Positions 17,395 through 26,743 of a stretch of DNA of 64,000 bases are shown here, piece by piece (the stretch's first letter is position 1; every line of letters starts with the position of its first letter). Both the position numbers and the translations under genes were made by a program. Origin of the DNA: Burkholderia pyrrocinia (lineage in GTDB: Bacteria; Pseudomonadota; Gammaproteobacteria; Burkholderiales; Burkholderiaceae); the NCBI RefSeq assembly GCF_001028665.1, contig NZ_CP011504.1:1116001-1180000 (forward strand), given 5' to 3'. Under the pieces are notes generated by a model. It saw only the letters and a list, made by a program, of their open reading frames with translations, had not been told where the DNA came from and ran no database searches.

Positions 17395-17874
17395 TCACAG
17401 TCCGAGATCGGACAGCCCCGGATGATCGTCGGGACGGCGGCCGAGCGGCCAGTGATAAAGACGATCTTCCTCGCGAATCGGCAGGTCGTTGATGCACGCG
17501 TAACGATGCGCCATCAGGCCGTTTTCATCGAACTCCCAGTTTTCGTTGCCATACGAACGGAACCAGTTGCCTGCATCGTCATGCCATTCGTACGCGAAGC
17601 GCACCGCGATGCGATTGCCGCCGAACGCCCACAGCTCCTTGATCAGCCGGTAGTCGAGTTCGCGCGTCCATTTCCGCTGCAGCAGCCCGACGATCTCGTC
17701 GCGGCCGGTCACGAATTCCGCGCGATTGCGCCATTGGCTTTGCGGCGTATAGGCGAGCGACACGCGCTGCGGGTCGCGCGTATTCCAGCCATCCTCGGCG
17801 GCGCGCACCTTCTGGCGCGCCGATTCGAGCGTAAAAGGCGGAACGGGCGGACGGACTTCGGGGGAAGCTGACAT
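17395..17874 (-). CDS. DUF1348 / SnoaL-like (NTF2 fold) protein
   Basis: The ATG at 17874 has AGGAGC upstream on its strand. The 159-residue protein is a clear DUF1348 member: [20 protein letters not shown], then [40 protein letters not shown], and [20 protein letters not shown]. These are small NTF2-fold proteins of unknown substrate. The TetR-type gene starts upstream on the same strand, so this protein may be in its regulon. Confidence 0.85.
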   Translation of the reverse strand: MSASPEVRPPVPPFTLESARQKVRAAEDGWNTRDPQRVSLAYTPQSQWRNRAEFVTGRDEIVGLLQRKWTRELDYRLIKELWAFGGNRIAVRFAYEWHDDAGNWFRSYGNENWEFDENGLMAHRYACINDLPIREEDRLYHWPLGRRPDDHPGLSDLGL

Positions 17875-17938
17875 GAGTTGCTCCTGTTCAGGGTTCTGGC
17901 CGCGGACGCCCGCGGCCGGTTCGGATTCGCTGCACCGA

Positions 17939-18544
17939 CTACCGCGAAACGGTGTCGAGCAGCAGTTCGGCCGTCGCGCGCGCATCGCGCGCGGCGTTTG
18001 CATCGCCGCTGACGAGCGCCACGCCGATCGCGCCGTCGATCAGCACGAGCCACTGACGCGCTATGCGCGCGAGCCCGCGGCGCTCGATTCCCGTTTCGTC
18101 GGCATACGCATCGAACCGCTCGCGCACGAATGCCAGCAGACGCGCCTTGTGCATACGCGCGACGACACGCACGGGATCGTCGGCGTCGGGAATCTCGCCC
18201 GACGCGTTCAGGAAAGCGCAACCATGAAAGTCGGGCTGCCCGAACCAGTCGCGCAGCACGTCGAACATGCCGAGCAACTGCGCGCGCGGCGCCTTGCCGC
18301 GCGCATGGGTGGCGTCGACGAACCAGCGCATCCAGCGCTCGTCGCGGCGTTCGAGCGCGGCGACTACCAGTGCCTCTTTCGATTCGAACTGCGAATAAAA
18401 GCTCTTTCGTGCCGCGCCGGACCGCTTCACGATCGCGTCGACACCCGTTGCGTGGATGCCGCCCGAATAAATCAGCGCTTCGGCCGCGTCGAGCAGCCGG
18501 TCGCGAACGCCCGGTTCGCCGGAAGTGTCGTGTGGTGTGTTCAT
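17939..18544 (-). CDS. TetR/AcrR-family regulator
   Basis: This 201-residue protein has an N-terminal TetR helix-turn-helix ([40 protein letters not shown]) and a helical ligand-binding C-terminal part. It precedes the DUF1348 gene on the same strand with 64 bases between them. A perfect 14-bp palindrome lies 11 bases upstream of its ATG, which suggests autoregulation. Confidence 0.9.
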   Translation of the reverse strand: MNTPHDTSGEPGVRDRLLDAAEALIYSGGIHATGVDAIVKRSGAARKSFYSQFESKEALVVAALERRDERWMRWFVDATHARGKAPRAQLLGMFDVLRDWFGQPDFHGCAFLNASGEIPDADDPVRVVARMHKARLLAFVRERFDAYADETGIERRGLARIARQWLVLIDGAIGVALVSGDANAARDARATAELLLDTVSR

Positions 18545-18555
18545 GCGTTTACGGT

Positions 18556-18569
18556 AGAACGATCGTTCT
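18556..18569. promoter_or_regulatory. Palindromic operator for the TetR gene
   Basis: AGAACGATCGTTCT is a perfect 14-bp palindrome just upstream of the TetR-family start at 18544. It has the usual size and position of a TetR autoregulatory site. Confidence 0.6.
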
Positions 18570-18737
18570 CCCTCGTCAACTCCTGTGTGAAAAAGCCATG
18601 TCGGCGGGAGGGCTGATTCGCGGCCTGACTGCGCGGCCGCCGTGCGATGCAGCCCACCGCGTTTACGACATTTTTTCTTGAAGCGGATACGCGACGCTCA
18701 CTACACTTCCGTCACCCTGTCTGGGCGAAAGGACATC

Positions 18738-19376
18738 ATGCAGCGACCGGAATCCGCGCGCCCCGCGCGCGCCTATGCGGCTTATGCCAAGCGGCTCGAC
18801 GGCCGCATCGTCGTGCGGCGCTTCGATCCGCGCAGCGATTCGTACGACACGCTGACCGCGCTGCTGCATCGTGCGTTCGCGCCGCTCAGCGCGCTGGGCT
18901 TCAACTGCCCGTGCGTCGACCAGCCGGCATCGGCGACGCGCGAACGCGTGCTCACCGGCGAGTGCTTCGTCGCGCTCGGCAACGCGCATCTGGTCGCGAC
19001 GATGACGATGCATTCGCACGATCCCGATTCGCGCTGCGATCCGTATCGCAGCCGGCGCGTCGCGACACTCGGCCAACTGGCCGTCGATCCCGTCTGGCAG
19101 GAACGCGGCATCGGCCGCTCGCTGCTCGCGTTCGCGCAACGGCGGGCTGCCGCGCGCGGCGCGACGCACCTCGCGCTCGACGCGCCGTACGCGGCGGTCC
19201 GGCTCATCGTTTTTTATCGTCGCGAAGGATTTCAACCGGTCGACGTGATGCGCTTCCCGGGACACAACTACGACAGCGCGATCCTGTGCAAATCGGTCGG
19301 CGTCGCGGACGACCGCATGCGTGCCTGCGACACGGCGCAGATCGACGTTGCGCGGCAAGCCGGTGCGGCGTCATGA
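18738..19376 (+). CDS. GNAT-family N-acetyltransferase
   Basis: The ATG at 18738 follows GAAAGGAC. The 212-residue protein has the GNAT core: LGQLAVDPVWQERGIGRSLL with the acetyl-CoA loop (ERGIGRSLL), then LDAPYAAVRLIVFYRREGFQ. The substrate is unknown. Its stop overlaps the next start by an ATGA, so the two are coupled. Confidence 0.85.
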   Translation: MQRPESARPARAYAAYAKRLDGRIVVRRFDPRSDSYDTLTALLHRAFAPLSALGFNCPCVDQPASATRERVLTGECFVALGNAHLVATMTMHSHDPDSRCDPYRSRRVATLGQLAVDPVWQERGIGRSLLAFAQRRAAARGATHLALDAPYAAVRLIVFYRREGFQPVDVMRFPGHNYDSAILCKSVGVADDRMRACDTAQIDVARQAGAAS

Positions 19377-19789
19377 AACACGACGTGCCGAAGCACGATG
19401 GCGACGACGATCGCGCGCAGCTCGCCGTGAGGCAGGCACGCGTGCGTGCGGCGCTGCGGCTGCGCGGCGTGATGAAGCTGACGATCGTCACGATCGCGGT
19501 CGCGCATGCGCTGACGTTCGCGTTCGAAGGTGTGCTGGTGGCAGCCGGTTTCGCGCCCGAAGCCGCGACGTTGCTGCTGTTCCGCTTCGTGACCTGCGCG
19601 CTCGTCAGTTTCTGGCTGCAAGCCGATGCGTTGCGCGCCTATCGGTACGCGGCGCAGCACGGATTCGTTACGGTTTCCGGCATGGACGGCGATCTGATCG
19701 ACGTTGCCCCGCAGTGCCCGAAGCGCTGGCTCGTCGTGTTGAATCTCCAGCTCGAACCGCGATGGTTGAAGGGTGAACAGAACAAGTAG
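19373..19789 (+). CDS. Unknown membrane protein coupled to the GNAT gene
   Basis: The ATG lies in the ATGA overlap at 19373. The 138-residue protein has a charged N-terminus, then two hydrophobic helices at about residues 35-58 and 62-80 (LTIVTIAVAHALTFAFEGVL; LLLFRFVTCALVSFWLQ), and a soluble tail ending LNLQLEPRWLKGEQNK. No family is recognised. Translational coupling suggests that it works with the acetyltransferase. Confidence 0.6.
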   Translation: MKHDVPKHDGDDDRAQLAVRQARVRAALRLRGVMKLTIVTIAVAHALTFAFEGVLVAAGFAPEAATLLLFRFVTCALVSFWLQADALRAYRYAAQHGFVTVSGMDGDLIDVAPQCPKRWLVVLNLQLEPRWLKGEQNK

Positions 19790-19829
19790 CGGTCTGCGCA
19801 CCGCTCGATGCAGATTGCCTGGCGTATGA

Positions 19830-19858
19830 GTGAGTCGTGACGAGGTTCACCGACTCAC
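19830..19858. repeat. Inverted repeat GTGAGTCG...CGACTCAC
   Basis: An 8-bp perfect stem with a 13-base loop lies 40 bases after the stop at 19789. There is no T-run, so it may be a processed or factor-dependent end, or a binding site. Confidence 0.35.
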
Positions 19859-20065
19859 GGTTGACGTCCCGGTTCGGCACGGCATCGCACGCGATGTGTA
19901 GCGAGCGATTGCTCGACAAGCGAAGCAGGGAAGCGTGCGGAAGAGGCAGAACAGGCGCCGAATGGCGTGATGGGGGGAGCGTGACGAGGGCTGACAGGTG
20001 AATCGAACGTGCGATTGCAAGTCACCGATGTGCGATCGCATCGCGATTCGGCGCGCAAACACAGC

Positions 20066-20082
20066 TCCCGAATAATCTCACC
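20066..20082 (-). repeat. Remote iteron D (single 17-mer)
   Basis: TCCCGAATAATCTCACC is a reversed origin iteron (GGTGAGATTATTCGGGA) in the gap between the convergent GNAT operon and tdh. Confidence 0.65.
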
Positions 20083-20174
20083 TCAAGCCCGGATTCGCGC
20101 GTTCCGATCTCGACGACGCACCCGCAAACGAAAGCGGGGCAGGCGACCAACAAGCCGCGCTGCCCCTTCGGCAC

Positions 20175-21203
20175 TCAGGCCGTCCAGTCGAGAATTACCT
20201 TGCCGCTTTCGCCGGACAGCATCGCGGCGAAGCCTTTCTCGTAATCGTCGGCCGCAAAGCGATGCGTGATGATCGGCGACAGGTCGAGGCCGCTCTGCAG
20301 CATCGCGACCATCTTGTACCAGGTCTCGAACATCTCGCGGCCGTAGATGCCCTTGATCTCGAGCCCCTTGAAGATCACCTGGTTCCAGTCGATCGCCGTC
20401 TGCGCGGGCGGGATGCCGAGCAGCGCGACCTTGCCGCCGTGGTTCATCGCCTCGAGCATGCTCGTGAACGCGCTCGGCACGCCGGACATCTCGAGACCGA
20501 CGTCGAAGCCTTCGGTCATGTGCAGGTCGGCCATCACGTCGCGCAGCGACTCGCGTGCGACGTTGACCGCGCGCGTCGCGCCCATCTTGCGCGCGAGTTC
20601 CAGCCGGTAGTCGTTGATGTCGGTGATGACGACGTTGCGCGCGCCGACGTGCTTCGCGATCGCGACGGCCATGATGCCGATCGGGCCCGCGCCGGTGATC
20701 AGCACGTCTTCGCCGACGAGGTTGAACGACAGCGCCGTATGCGTCGCGTTGCCGAACGGATCGAAGATCGACGCGAGATCGTCGGAGATCTCGGGCGGGA
20801 TCTTGAACGCGTTGAACGCCGGAATCGCCAGATACTCGGCGAACGCGCCTTCGCGGTTCACGCCGACGCCGACCGTGTTGCGGCACAGATGCCGGCGCCC
20901 CGCGCGACAGTTGCGACAGAAGCCGCACGTGATGTGGCCTTCGCCGGACACGCGATCGCCGATCGCGAAACCGCGCACTTCCTGCCCCATCTCGACGATC
21001 TCGCCGACGTATTCGTGACCGACGTGCATCGGCACGGGGATCGTCTTCTGCGCCCAGTCGTCCCACTTCCAGATATGGATGTCGGTGCCGCAGATCGCCG
21101 TGCGGCGGATCTTGATCAGCACGTCGTTGTGGCCGACTTCCGGACGCTTCACGCGCGTGAGTGTGAGGCCGGGGCCGCGTTCGAGCTTTGCCAGTGCTTT
21201 CAT
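20175..21203 (-). CDS. tdh: L-threonine 3-dehydrogenase
   Basis: This 342-residue zinc-dependent alcohol dehydrogenase-family protein has the catalytic-zinc cysteine in [17 protein letters not shown], a [12 protein letters not shown] motif, and the structural-zinc cysteines in [20 protein letters not shown]. The NAD loop is [16 protein letters not shown]. The sequence matches Tdh along its length. It oxidises L-threonine to 2-amino-3-oxobutanoate, which the upstream kbl product cleaves. It follows kbl by 13 bases in the same operon. Confidence 0.97.
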   Translation of the reverse strand: MKALAKLERGPGLTLTRVKRPEVGHNDVLIKIRRTAICGTDIHIWKWDDWAQKTIPVPMHVGHEYVGEIVEMGQEVRGFAIGDRVSGEGHITCGFCRNCRAGRRHLCRNTVGVGVNREGAFAEYLAIPAFNAFKIPPEISDDLASIFDPFGNATHTALSFNLVGEDVLITGAGPIGIMAVAIAKHVGARNVVITDINDYRLELARKMGATRAVNVARESLRDVMADLHMTEGFDVGLEMSGVPSAFTSMLEAMNHGGKVALLGIPPAQTAIDWNQVIFKGLEIKGIYGREMFETWYKMVAMLQSGLDLSPIITHRFAADDYEKGFAAMLSGESGKVILDWTA

Positions 21204-21216
21204 GGTCGCGCCTCCG

Positions 21217-22416
<1,200 letters not shown>

Positions 22417-22496
22417 CGCAAAGCTCCTGACAGGGATTCGCATTCCGCAGCGCACCGCTCGTGGCGGCGGCGCAGCGGCCTGCTACTGTTATAGTC

Positions 22497-22554
22497 GGTC
22501 GTTCGGTTGACCGCATTTATCCGATATTCCGAACTAGAATTCGAAATACCGAAC
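22497..22554. promoter_or_regulatory. Operator/promoter region between kbl and the XRE-cupin gene
   Basis: Three CCGAAC half-sites are visible: GTTCGG at 22501-22506, CCGAAC at 22529-22534 and CCGAAC at 22549-22554. The last two lie within direct repeats ATATTCCGAAC / AAATACCGAAC, 20 bases apart. The stretch is AT-rich and lies between two divergent starts. The neighbouring regulator is the obvious candidate binder. Confidence 0.5.
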
Positions 22555-22577
22555 AACTCTAAGCGAACGGAATCCAA

Positions 22578-23189
22578 ATGGCAAGTTCCTCCGGATCGCG
22601 GCGCACGCCTGCCGGCGCCGCACCGCAACCGCCGGCCGCCACGCCGCCGCGTGTCGGCGAGCAGATCCAGCGGCTGCGCAACGAGCGCAAGCTGACACTC
22701 GACGACCTGTCGCGCGCGGCCGGCGTATCGAAATCGATGCTCTCCGAGATCGAACGCGACAAGGCCAACCCGACGATCGCCGTCGCCTGGCGGCTGACGA
22801 ACGCACTCGGCATCACGCTCGACGAGCTGTTCTCGCAGCCGAAGGCACCGGAGACGATCCGTGTAGACGGCCCGCACGACATTCCGACACTCGCCGGCCA
22901 CGACGGCCGGTACCAGCTTCGTGTATGGGGCCCGATCGACCTCGCCGGCAAGTTCGAGTGGTACGAGCTGACGCTGCCGGGCGGCGGCGCACTCGTATCG
23001 AACGCGCACGAACCCGGCACGCGCGAGCACCTCACCGTGCTGCAGGGCGCGATGGAGATCGAAGCCGCGGCGGCCAGCCGGCGCCTGAAGGCCGGCGACA
23101 CGGCACGCTACCCGGCCGACGAGCCGCATGCGATCCGCAATCCCGGCAAGGCCGAAGCGCGGGCACTGCTGATCGTGATACATCGCTGA
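22578..23189 (+). CDS. XRE-family regulator with C-terminal cupin domain
   Basis: This 203-residue protein has a Pro/Ala-rich leader and a helix-turn-helix at about residues 27-80 (IQRLRNERKLTLDDLSRAAG; KSMLSEIERDKANPTIAVAW). A cupin barrel follows (LTLPGGGALVSNAHEPGTRE; LKAGDTARYPADEPHAIRNP). Regulators of this form often sense a small metabolite in the cupin pocket. Its position head to head with kbl-tdh suggests control of threonine or glycine breakdown; this is inference. Confidence 0.88.
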   Translation: MASSSGSRRTPAGAAPQPPAATPPRVGEQIQRLRNERKLTLDDLSRAAGVSKSMLSEIERDKANPTIAVAWRLTNALGITLDELFSQPKAPETIRVDGPHDIPTLAGHDGRYQLRVWGPIDLAGKFEWYELTLPGGGALVSNAHEPGTREHLTVLQGAMEIEAAAASRRLKAGDTARYPADEPHAIRNPGKAEARALLIVIHR

Positions 23190-23229
23190 CGGCGCGTATA
23201 GCTGGCCAAAGGCCCAGTTGCGGAAAGTA

Positions 23230-23245
23230 CTGTATGTTTGTACAG
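23230..23245. promoter_or_regulatory. LexA (SOS) box
   Basis: CTGTATGTTTGTACAG fits the CTGT-N8-ACAG LexA consensus of proteobacteria exactly, and the outer bases extend the dyad to TACTGTA...TACAGTA. It lies 75 bases before the ATG of the small gene at 23320 and partly overlaps a likely promoter (TATACGG follows). Confidence 0.75.
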
Positions 23246-23319
23246 TATACGGACATTCCGCCATGCATGGGCCGGAGCCGGCGCACCGAGGCGCCCGCTC
23301 CGGCCGACAGGAGCCTGCG

Positions 23320-23697
23320 ATGACAGAAGAACAAGATTTGGCCGCGCTCAGCTTCAAGGCTGCCGCGCACGACCTCGAGCTGATCGTTCGCCATATTGCC
23401 GGGCGCTACATCCGTCAGCGCGTCCCGCTGACGTGGCGCCTGCTGCACGCGATTGAAGCCGAGGCGCTCGCCGATCTCGGCTTTGCCAGCCGGCACGAGG
23501 CCGGCATGCGTCAATTGTTCGAACGGCCGTCGGACATGACGTTTCCCGAAACGGACGATCCGATCGACTTCGGGCGCTCGAACGCGCTGCCCGCCGTCTT
23601 TTCGTTCGCGGTTCTCGCGTATGAAGCGGCGGCAACGTCGCACGGCACGGCGCCTCGCGAGCGCGCTCACCGCCCGTCCAAGGCGTGGGGCGACTGA
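23320..23697 (+). CDS. Unknown small protein, probably SOS-induced
   Basis: The ATG at 23320 has CAGGAG 7 bases upstream; longer frames run through the LexA box. The 125-residue product begins MTEEQDLAALSFKAAAHDLE and looks helical in its first 80 residues, followed by a less ordered tail. It has no signal peptide and no known catalytic motif. No family is recognised. The LexA box upstream is the only functional clue and points to a DNA-damage response role, perhaps in coordination with the replication genes that follow. Confidence 0.7.
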   Translation: MTEEQDLAALSFKAAAHDLELIVRHIAGRYIRQRVPLTWRLLHAIEAEALADLGFASRHEAGMRQLFERPSDMTFPETDDPIDFGRSNALPAVFSFAVLAYEAAATSHGTAPRERAHRPSKAWGD

Positions 23698-23799
23698 CTG
23701 CCAACCCCAAGCCGCCGCGCATGGCGGCCCGTTCAGCCTCTTGCTGCCCGAGACGTTGCGGAAAGGGCTACCATATACGCAACTAACGGAACAAATAAC

Positions 23800-24819
23800 A
23801 TGTCCCTTCCCGCATCTCCCGACACGCCTGCACGCCCGGAAGAAAAGGATCTGTTCGACCGCGGTGCATCCGACTGGATCGTGTCGCCCGAAGCCGCATT
23901 CGACGCATGGCTGGCCATGCAGGACTATCGCCGCTCGTCGGCCGACGTCTATCGTGCGCAATGGGGCGCGTTTCTCACGTGGATGCGCGCACATCAGAAA
24001 AATCTGGCAACGGTCGATACCGCAACGATTGCGAACTTCGTCGGCGAGCTGCCGATCCGGAAAACCCAGCGGATGCGCTATCTGCGGCTGATCGAGCGCG
24101 TGCTCGATCATATCCGGCGCACCGAGTACGCATCGACCAACCCGGCCCGTTTCATTGCTCAGGATGGCGAAGCGAACTGGCGCAAGGCGCGCGACAACGA
24201 GCCGACCGGTTTCCTGACGCCGGCCGAACGCGCGACATTGCTCGCGTATCTGTTTTCACCGATCGGCGTATCCGGTTCCGCGTACTGGAAAGAGCGGCGC
24301 GACCGCGCACTCGTGGCCGCGTTTCTCGGCGCCGGCATTAAAACCGGCGAAGCGCGGGCGCTGACGATTAGTTGCATCGATACCAGCGGAACGTCGCTGC
24401 AGATCCAGTCGGCGCACCCGAATCACGCGCGCGACACCCATCTGGCCTCGTTCGCGATCGCGCTGCTCGAAGCGTGGCTCACGGAACGCAAGCGCCAGGA
24501 CATTCCTGGCGAGCTCGTATTCCCGGCATCGCATGCCGGGCGGCCGATGCACAAGGCGACGATGCTGCGCGCCATCGACGCGATCGTCGAATCGGCCGGG
24601 CTCACGTCATCGCGCACCGCGCGCGCGAGCCCGCAGACGCTGCGCAATTCCTACGCGGCCGAACTGTTCGAACACGACGTGCCGCCCGAGCGGGTCGGCA
24701 CATGGCTGGGCTTCATGCGGCCGATCTCGTCGAACCGCCTGCATCGCGCATGGAAAAACTGGCGCAACGGCCTGGCCGACAGCAACGGTGACGCATCCGA
24801 CAGCGACGAAACTCACTGA
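23800..24819 (+). CDS. Tyrosine-recombinase-like protein with lost catalytic residues
   Basis: This 339-residue protein has the two-domain layout of phage integrases: an N-terminal SAM-like DNA-binding domain (residues about 30-120, WLAMQDYRRSSADVYRAQWG) and a C-terminal catalytic fold (about 140-320). The key positions are altered. The box I arginine (usually GLRxSEL) reads GAGIKTGEAR, with Lys in its place. The HxLR box reads SPQTLRNSYA, with Ser for His and Arg kept. The LGH box reads LGFMRP. No tyrosine is found where the nucleophile is expected (SSNRLHRAWKNW). It is intact and not frameshifted, so it is probably maintained as a DNA-binding protein at the origin. It lies directly upstream of the origin region. 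Confidence 0.75.
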   Translation: MSLPASPDTPARPEEKDLFDRGASDWIVSPEAAFDAWLAMQDYRRSSADVYRAQWGAFLTWMRAHQKNLATVDTATIANFVGELPIRKTQRMRYLRLIERVLDHIRRTEYASTNPARFIAQDGEANWRKARDNEPTGFLTPAERATLLAYLFSPIGVSGSAYWKERRDRALVAAFLGAGIKTGEARALTISCIDTSGTSLQIQSAHPNHARDTHLASFAIALLEAWLTERKRQDIPGELVFPASHAGRPMHKATMLRAIDAIVESAGLTSSRTARASPQTLRNSYAAELFEHDVPPERVGTWLGFMRPISSNRLHRAWKNWRNGLADSNGDASDSDETH

Positions 24820-24890
24820 TCGGAAAACGGCTGCTCACGTGACACGATCCGTGAGCAGCCTTGCGTGGCGCAGCCTCACCGTTTCACAGC

Positions 24891-24931
24891 TCCCGAAAAA
24901 CCTCACCTCAAGCGTCCCGGATCGTCTCACC
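24891..24931 (-). repeat. Remote iteron pair E
   Basis: TCCCGAAAAACCTCACC (24891-24907) is identical to the first copy at 17294. TCCCGGATCGTCTCACC (24915-24931) follows 24 bases later. Both are reversed relative to the origin array. They lie between the convergent recombinase and kfrA-like genes. A weaker CAGCCTCACC precedes them (ending at 24880). Confidence 0.75.
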
Positions 24932-24956
24932 TGTGCAGGTTCGGCCGATCTTCGGG

Positions 24957-26156
24957 TCAGGTGTGCGCAAAGCGCGCGATCGCTTCGAACCGGGACGGCC
25001 ATGCGCCCGACGCGTGCTCACATTCCGGGCACGCCACTTCAAAACCCTCTTCGCCGTGCGACAGCTCCGGCTCCCCGTCGCAACGCGGGCACTGGGCCGG
25101 CACCGGAATCTCCTCATCCAGCGAGGTCCCGATCGCTGCAAACGCGTCCGCATCGAGTTGTCCGGCATCGGCCAGACGCCGGATCAGCGCGGCAATTTCC
25201 GGATTCATCCCACGGCTCGCGCGCAACGAACTCACGTCGCGCGTCGCACGTGCCAGTTCATCGCTCTGGCTGCGCAACTGTTCTTCAAGCCGGTCGGCGC
25301 GTGCCTTGGCCGAGCTCAGTTGCTGAAGGAAATCGAATTCCTTGCGCTGAACGTCGCGCAAACCGCTCTGGTAGGTCGACGCCATGCTGCGTAGCGAGTC
25401 CAGCTCAACCAGCATCGGCTTCACGCGGCGCTCGGCTTCGGCCACCGCGTCCTTGATCTGCTGTGCGTAGTGCTCGGTGCGCTGCTGCAATTCGGCTTGT
25501 AGCGCATCGATGCGGTCGCGCAGCGTGGCGTTTTGCGCTTGTTCGGCGTCGACGCGGCCGGCCGCGGCGGCCAGTTCCTTCTCCAGTCGGGCAACTGTGG
25601 TGAGCAACGTCGCTTCACTTGCCGAACCGTGCGTCGTTTGCGACGCGAGCTGAACCTCGAGTTCGGTCACGCGCGCCTGCAATTGCTCGTTTCGGGCTTC
25701 ACCTCGCGCGAGCGCACTTTCGAGCGTCTCATGGCGGACGGTTGCATCGCGCAACCGCTGTTCGGCGTCGGCCATGCCGGCGCGAACCTGCTCGCGATCG
25801 CCGTCGAGACTGTCACGTGCCGCTTTCAACGCTTCTTCATAGAGTGCGCCGAGCAGCGCACCAGCCTTTTCCTCGACGGCCTTCGGAATTGCCGCACCGT
25901 CGAGCCTGATCTTGGACGCAGAACGGATGCGTTCCCAGAAATGGTCGATGTCTTTCGGGATGTCGCTGGCGCTGCCGGTTTGGGTGAGATCGCGGACGTT
26001 GGCGGCCGACGGCCGGATGCCAAGATCGAAGAACAGACGCTTGCATGCGTGCAACGACAAATCCTGACGCCGCGCACCGCTTGCACGCAGCGATTCCAGT
26101 TCGTCCCGAATGACTTGGCGCATTTCGTCCAGGGTCATGGCAGAGCTCACAGACAT
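24957..26156 (-). CDS. KfrA-like coiled-coil DNA-binding protein with zinc ribbon
   Basis: I start at the ATG at 26156 (MSVSSAMTLDEMRQVIRDEL); the ATG at 26138 is an alternative. The 399-residue protein has an N-terminal KfrA-type DNA-binding domain (LFFDLGIRPSAANVRDLTQT). A long coiled coil runs from about residue 105 to 330 (Glu/Ala/Arg/Gln heptads such as LESALARGEARNEQLQARV). A C-terminal treble of cysteines in CPRCDGEPELSHGEEGFEVA followed by CPEC completes a CxxC...CxxC zinc ribbon. KfrA proteins are plasmid stability and nucleoid-like factors. The gene is divergent from the origin and is likely to bind there, including its own promoter. The zinc ribbon is not a usual part of KfrA as I know it. 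Confidence 0.75.
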   Translation of the reverse strand: MSVSSAMTLDEMRQVIRDELESLRASGARRQDLSLHACKRLFFDLGIRPSAANVRDLTQTGSASDIPKDIDHFWERIRSASKIRLDGAAIPKAVEEKAGALLGALYEEALKAARDSLDGDREQVRAGMADAEQRLRDATVRHETLESALARGEARNEQLQARVTELEVQLASQTTHGSASEATLLTTVARLEKELAAAAGRVDAEQAQNATLRDRIDALQAELQQRTEHYAQQIKDAVAEAERRVKPMLVELDSLRSMASTYQSGLRDVQRKEFDFLQQLSSAKARADRLEEQLRSQSDELARATRDVSSLRASRGMNPEIAALIRRLADAGQLDADAFAAIGTSLDEEIPVPAQCPRCDGEPELSHGEEGFEVACPECEHASGAWPSRFEAIARFAHT

Positions 26157-26415
26157 TGAAATGTGGCAATCATAACGAAATACGTATCTATTGATACCTG
26201 TTCCGGGTCGACGTTGCGAATTTACGTCGCTTTGCACAGAAATCGGGCCTGTGAGTCATTCCGGACGAACGTGGTCCAGAATTCCGTGAAACAAAGCGAG
26301 GAAAGCCAGCCAAGCCTTTGTAATACAAGCGTTTTCCAGCAGTCACCGAAAATCGGCATTTGTTTCACATGACGGACGATCCGATTCCCTGTGGGTGTTC
26401 AGGGGTTGGGGTATC

Positions 26416-26424
26416 TGTGGAAAA
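26416..26424 (-). promoter_or_regulatory. DnaA-box-like site in the origin
   Basis: TGTGGAAAA is the reverse complement of TTTTCCACA, which differs from the DnaA consensus TTATCCACA at one position. It is the only such site I find in the origin gap, next to its most AT-rich stretch. Confidence 0.55.
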
Positions 26425-26533
26425 CTCGTCAGCCAATGTCTTGAGAGTATTAGAAGTAAACACCCTTGAACCCTTAGTTAAAAACGTTAACACCACGGCA
26501 CAGCCTTATGTAGCAAGGCTTTCCGGCCGGCAA

Positions 26534-26682
26534 GGTGAAGTTTTACGGGAGCCAAGGTGATCGTCTGCGGGAGCTGACGTGATTGGGTTCAGGGAGCTGC
26601 GTGAGCCGTTGCAGGAAAGGTCGTGAGCGGATTCGGGATCACAGTGAAACACGAGATTTCCCAGAGGTGAGGTTTTTCGGGG
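26534..26682 (+). repeat. Compact iteron array, 22-bp period
   Basis: Iteron starts fall at 26534, 26556, 26578, 26600, 26622 and 26666, with a degenerate copy at 26643/26644. The period is 22 bases, or two helical turns of 11. The first copy is GGTGAAGTTTTACGGGA and the last GGTGAGGTTTTTCGGGG; the middle ones keep GTGA and GGGA but vary inside. All are in the + orientation. Confidence 0.85.
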
Positions 26683-26743
26683 CCTCACAGCCACAGAACC
26701 CGCGCTGTGCCTGACTGCACAGTTTTCTGCCTGTGCAGACATA

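Larger units (their letters stand above)
19790..20174. other. Gene-free gap between convergent genes
   Basis: No gene is visible in these 385 bases. The gap holds the inverted repeat at 19830 and one reversed iteron at 20066. Palindromic GCGATCGCATCGCGAT-like sequence lies around 20030-20050. Confidence 0.5.

Noticed and set aside
18550..18575. AGAACGATCGTTCT considered as a LexA or parS site.
   Set aside because: It matches neither CTGT-N8-ACAG nor the parS core; its place just upstream of the TetR gene is a better explanation.
26360..26560. Possible 66-residue gene in the origin (MFHMTDDPIPCGCSGVGVSV).
   Set aside because: It has no ribosome site, overlaps the DnaA-box-like word and the first iteron, and its composition follows the repeats.
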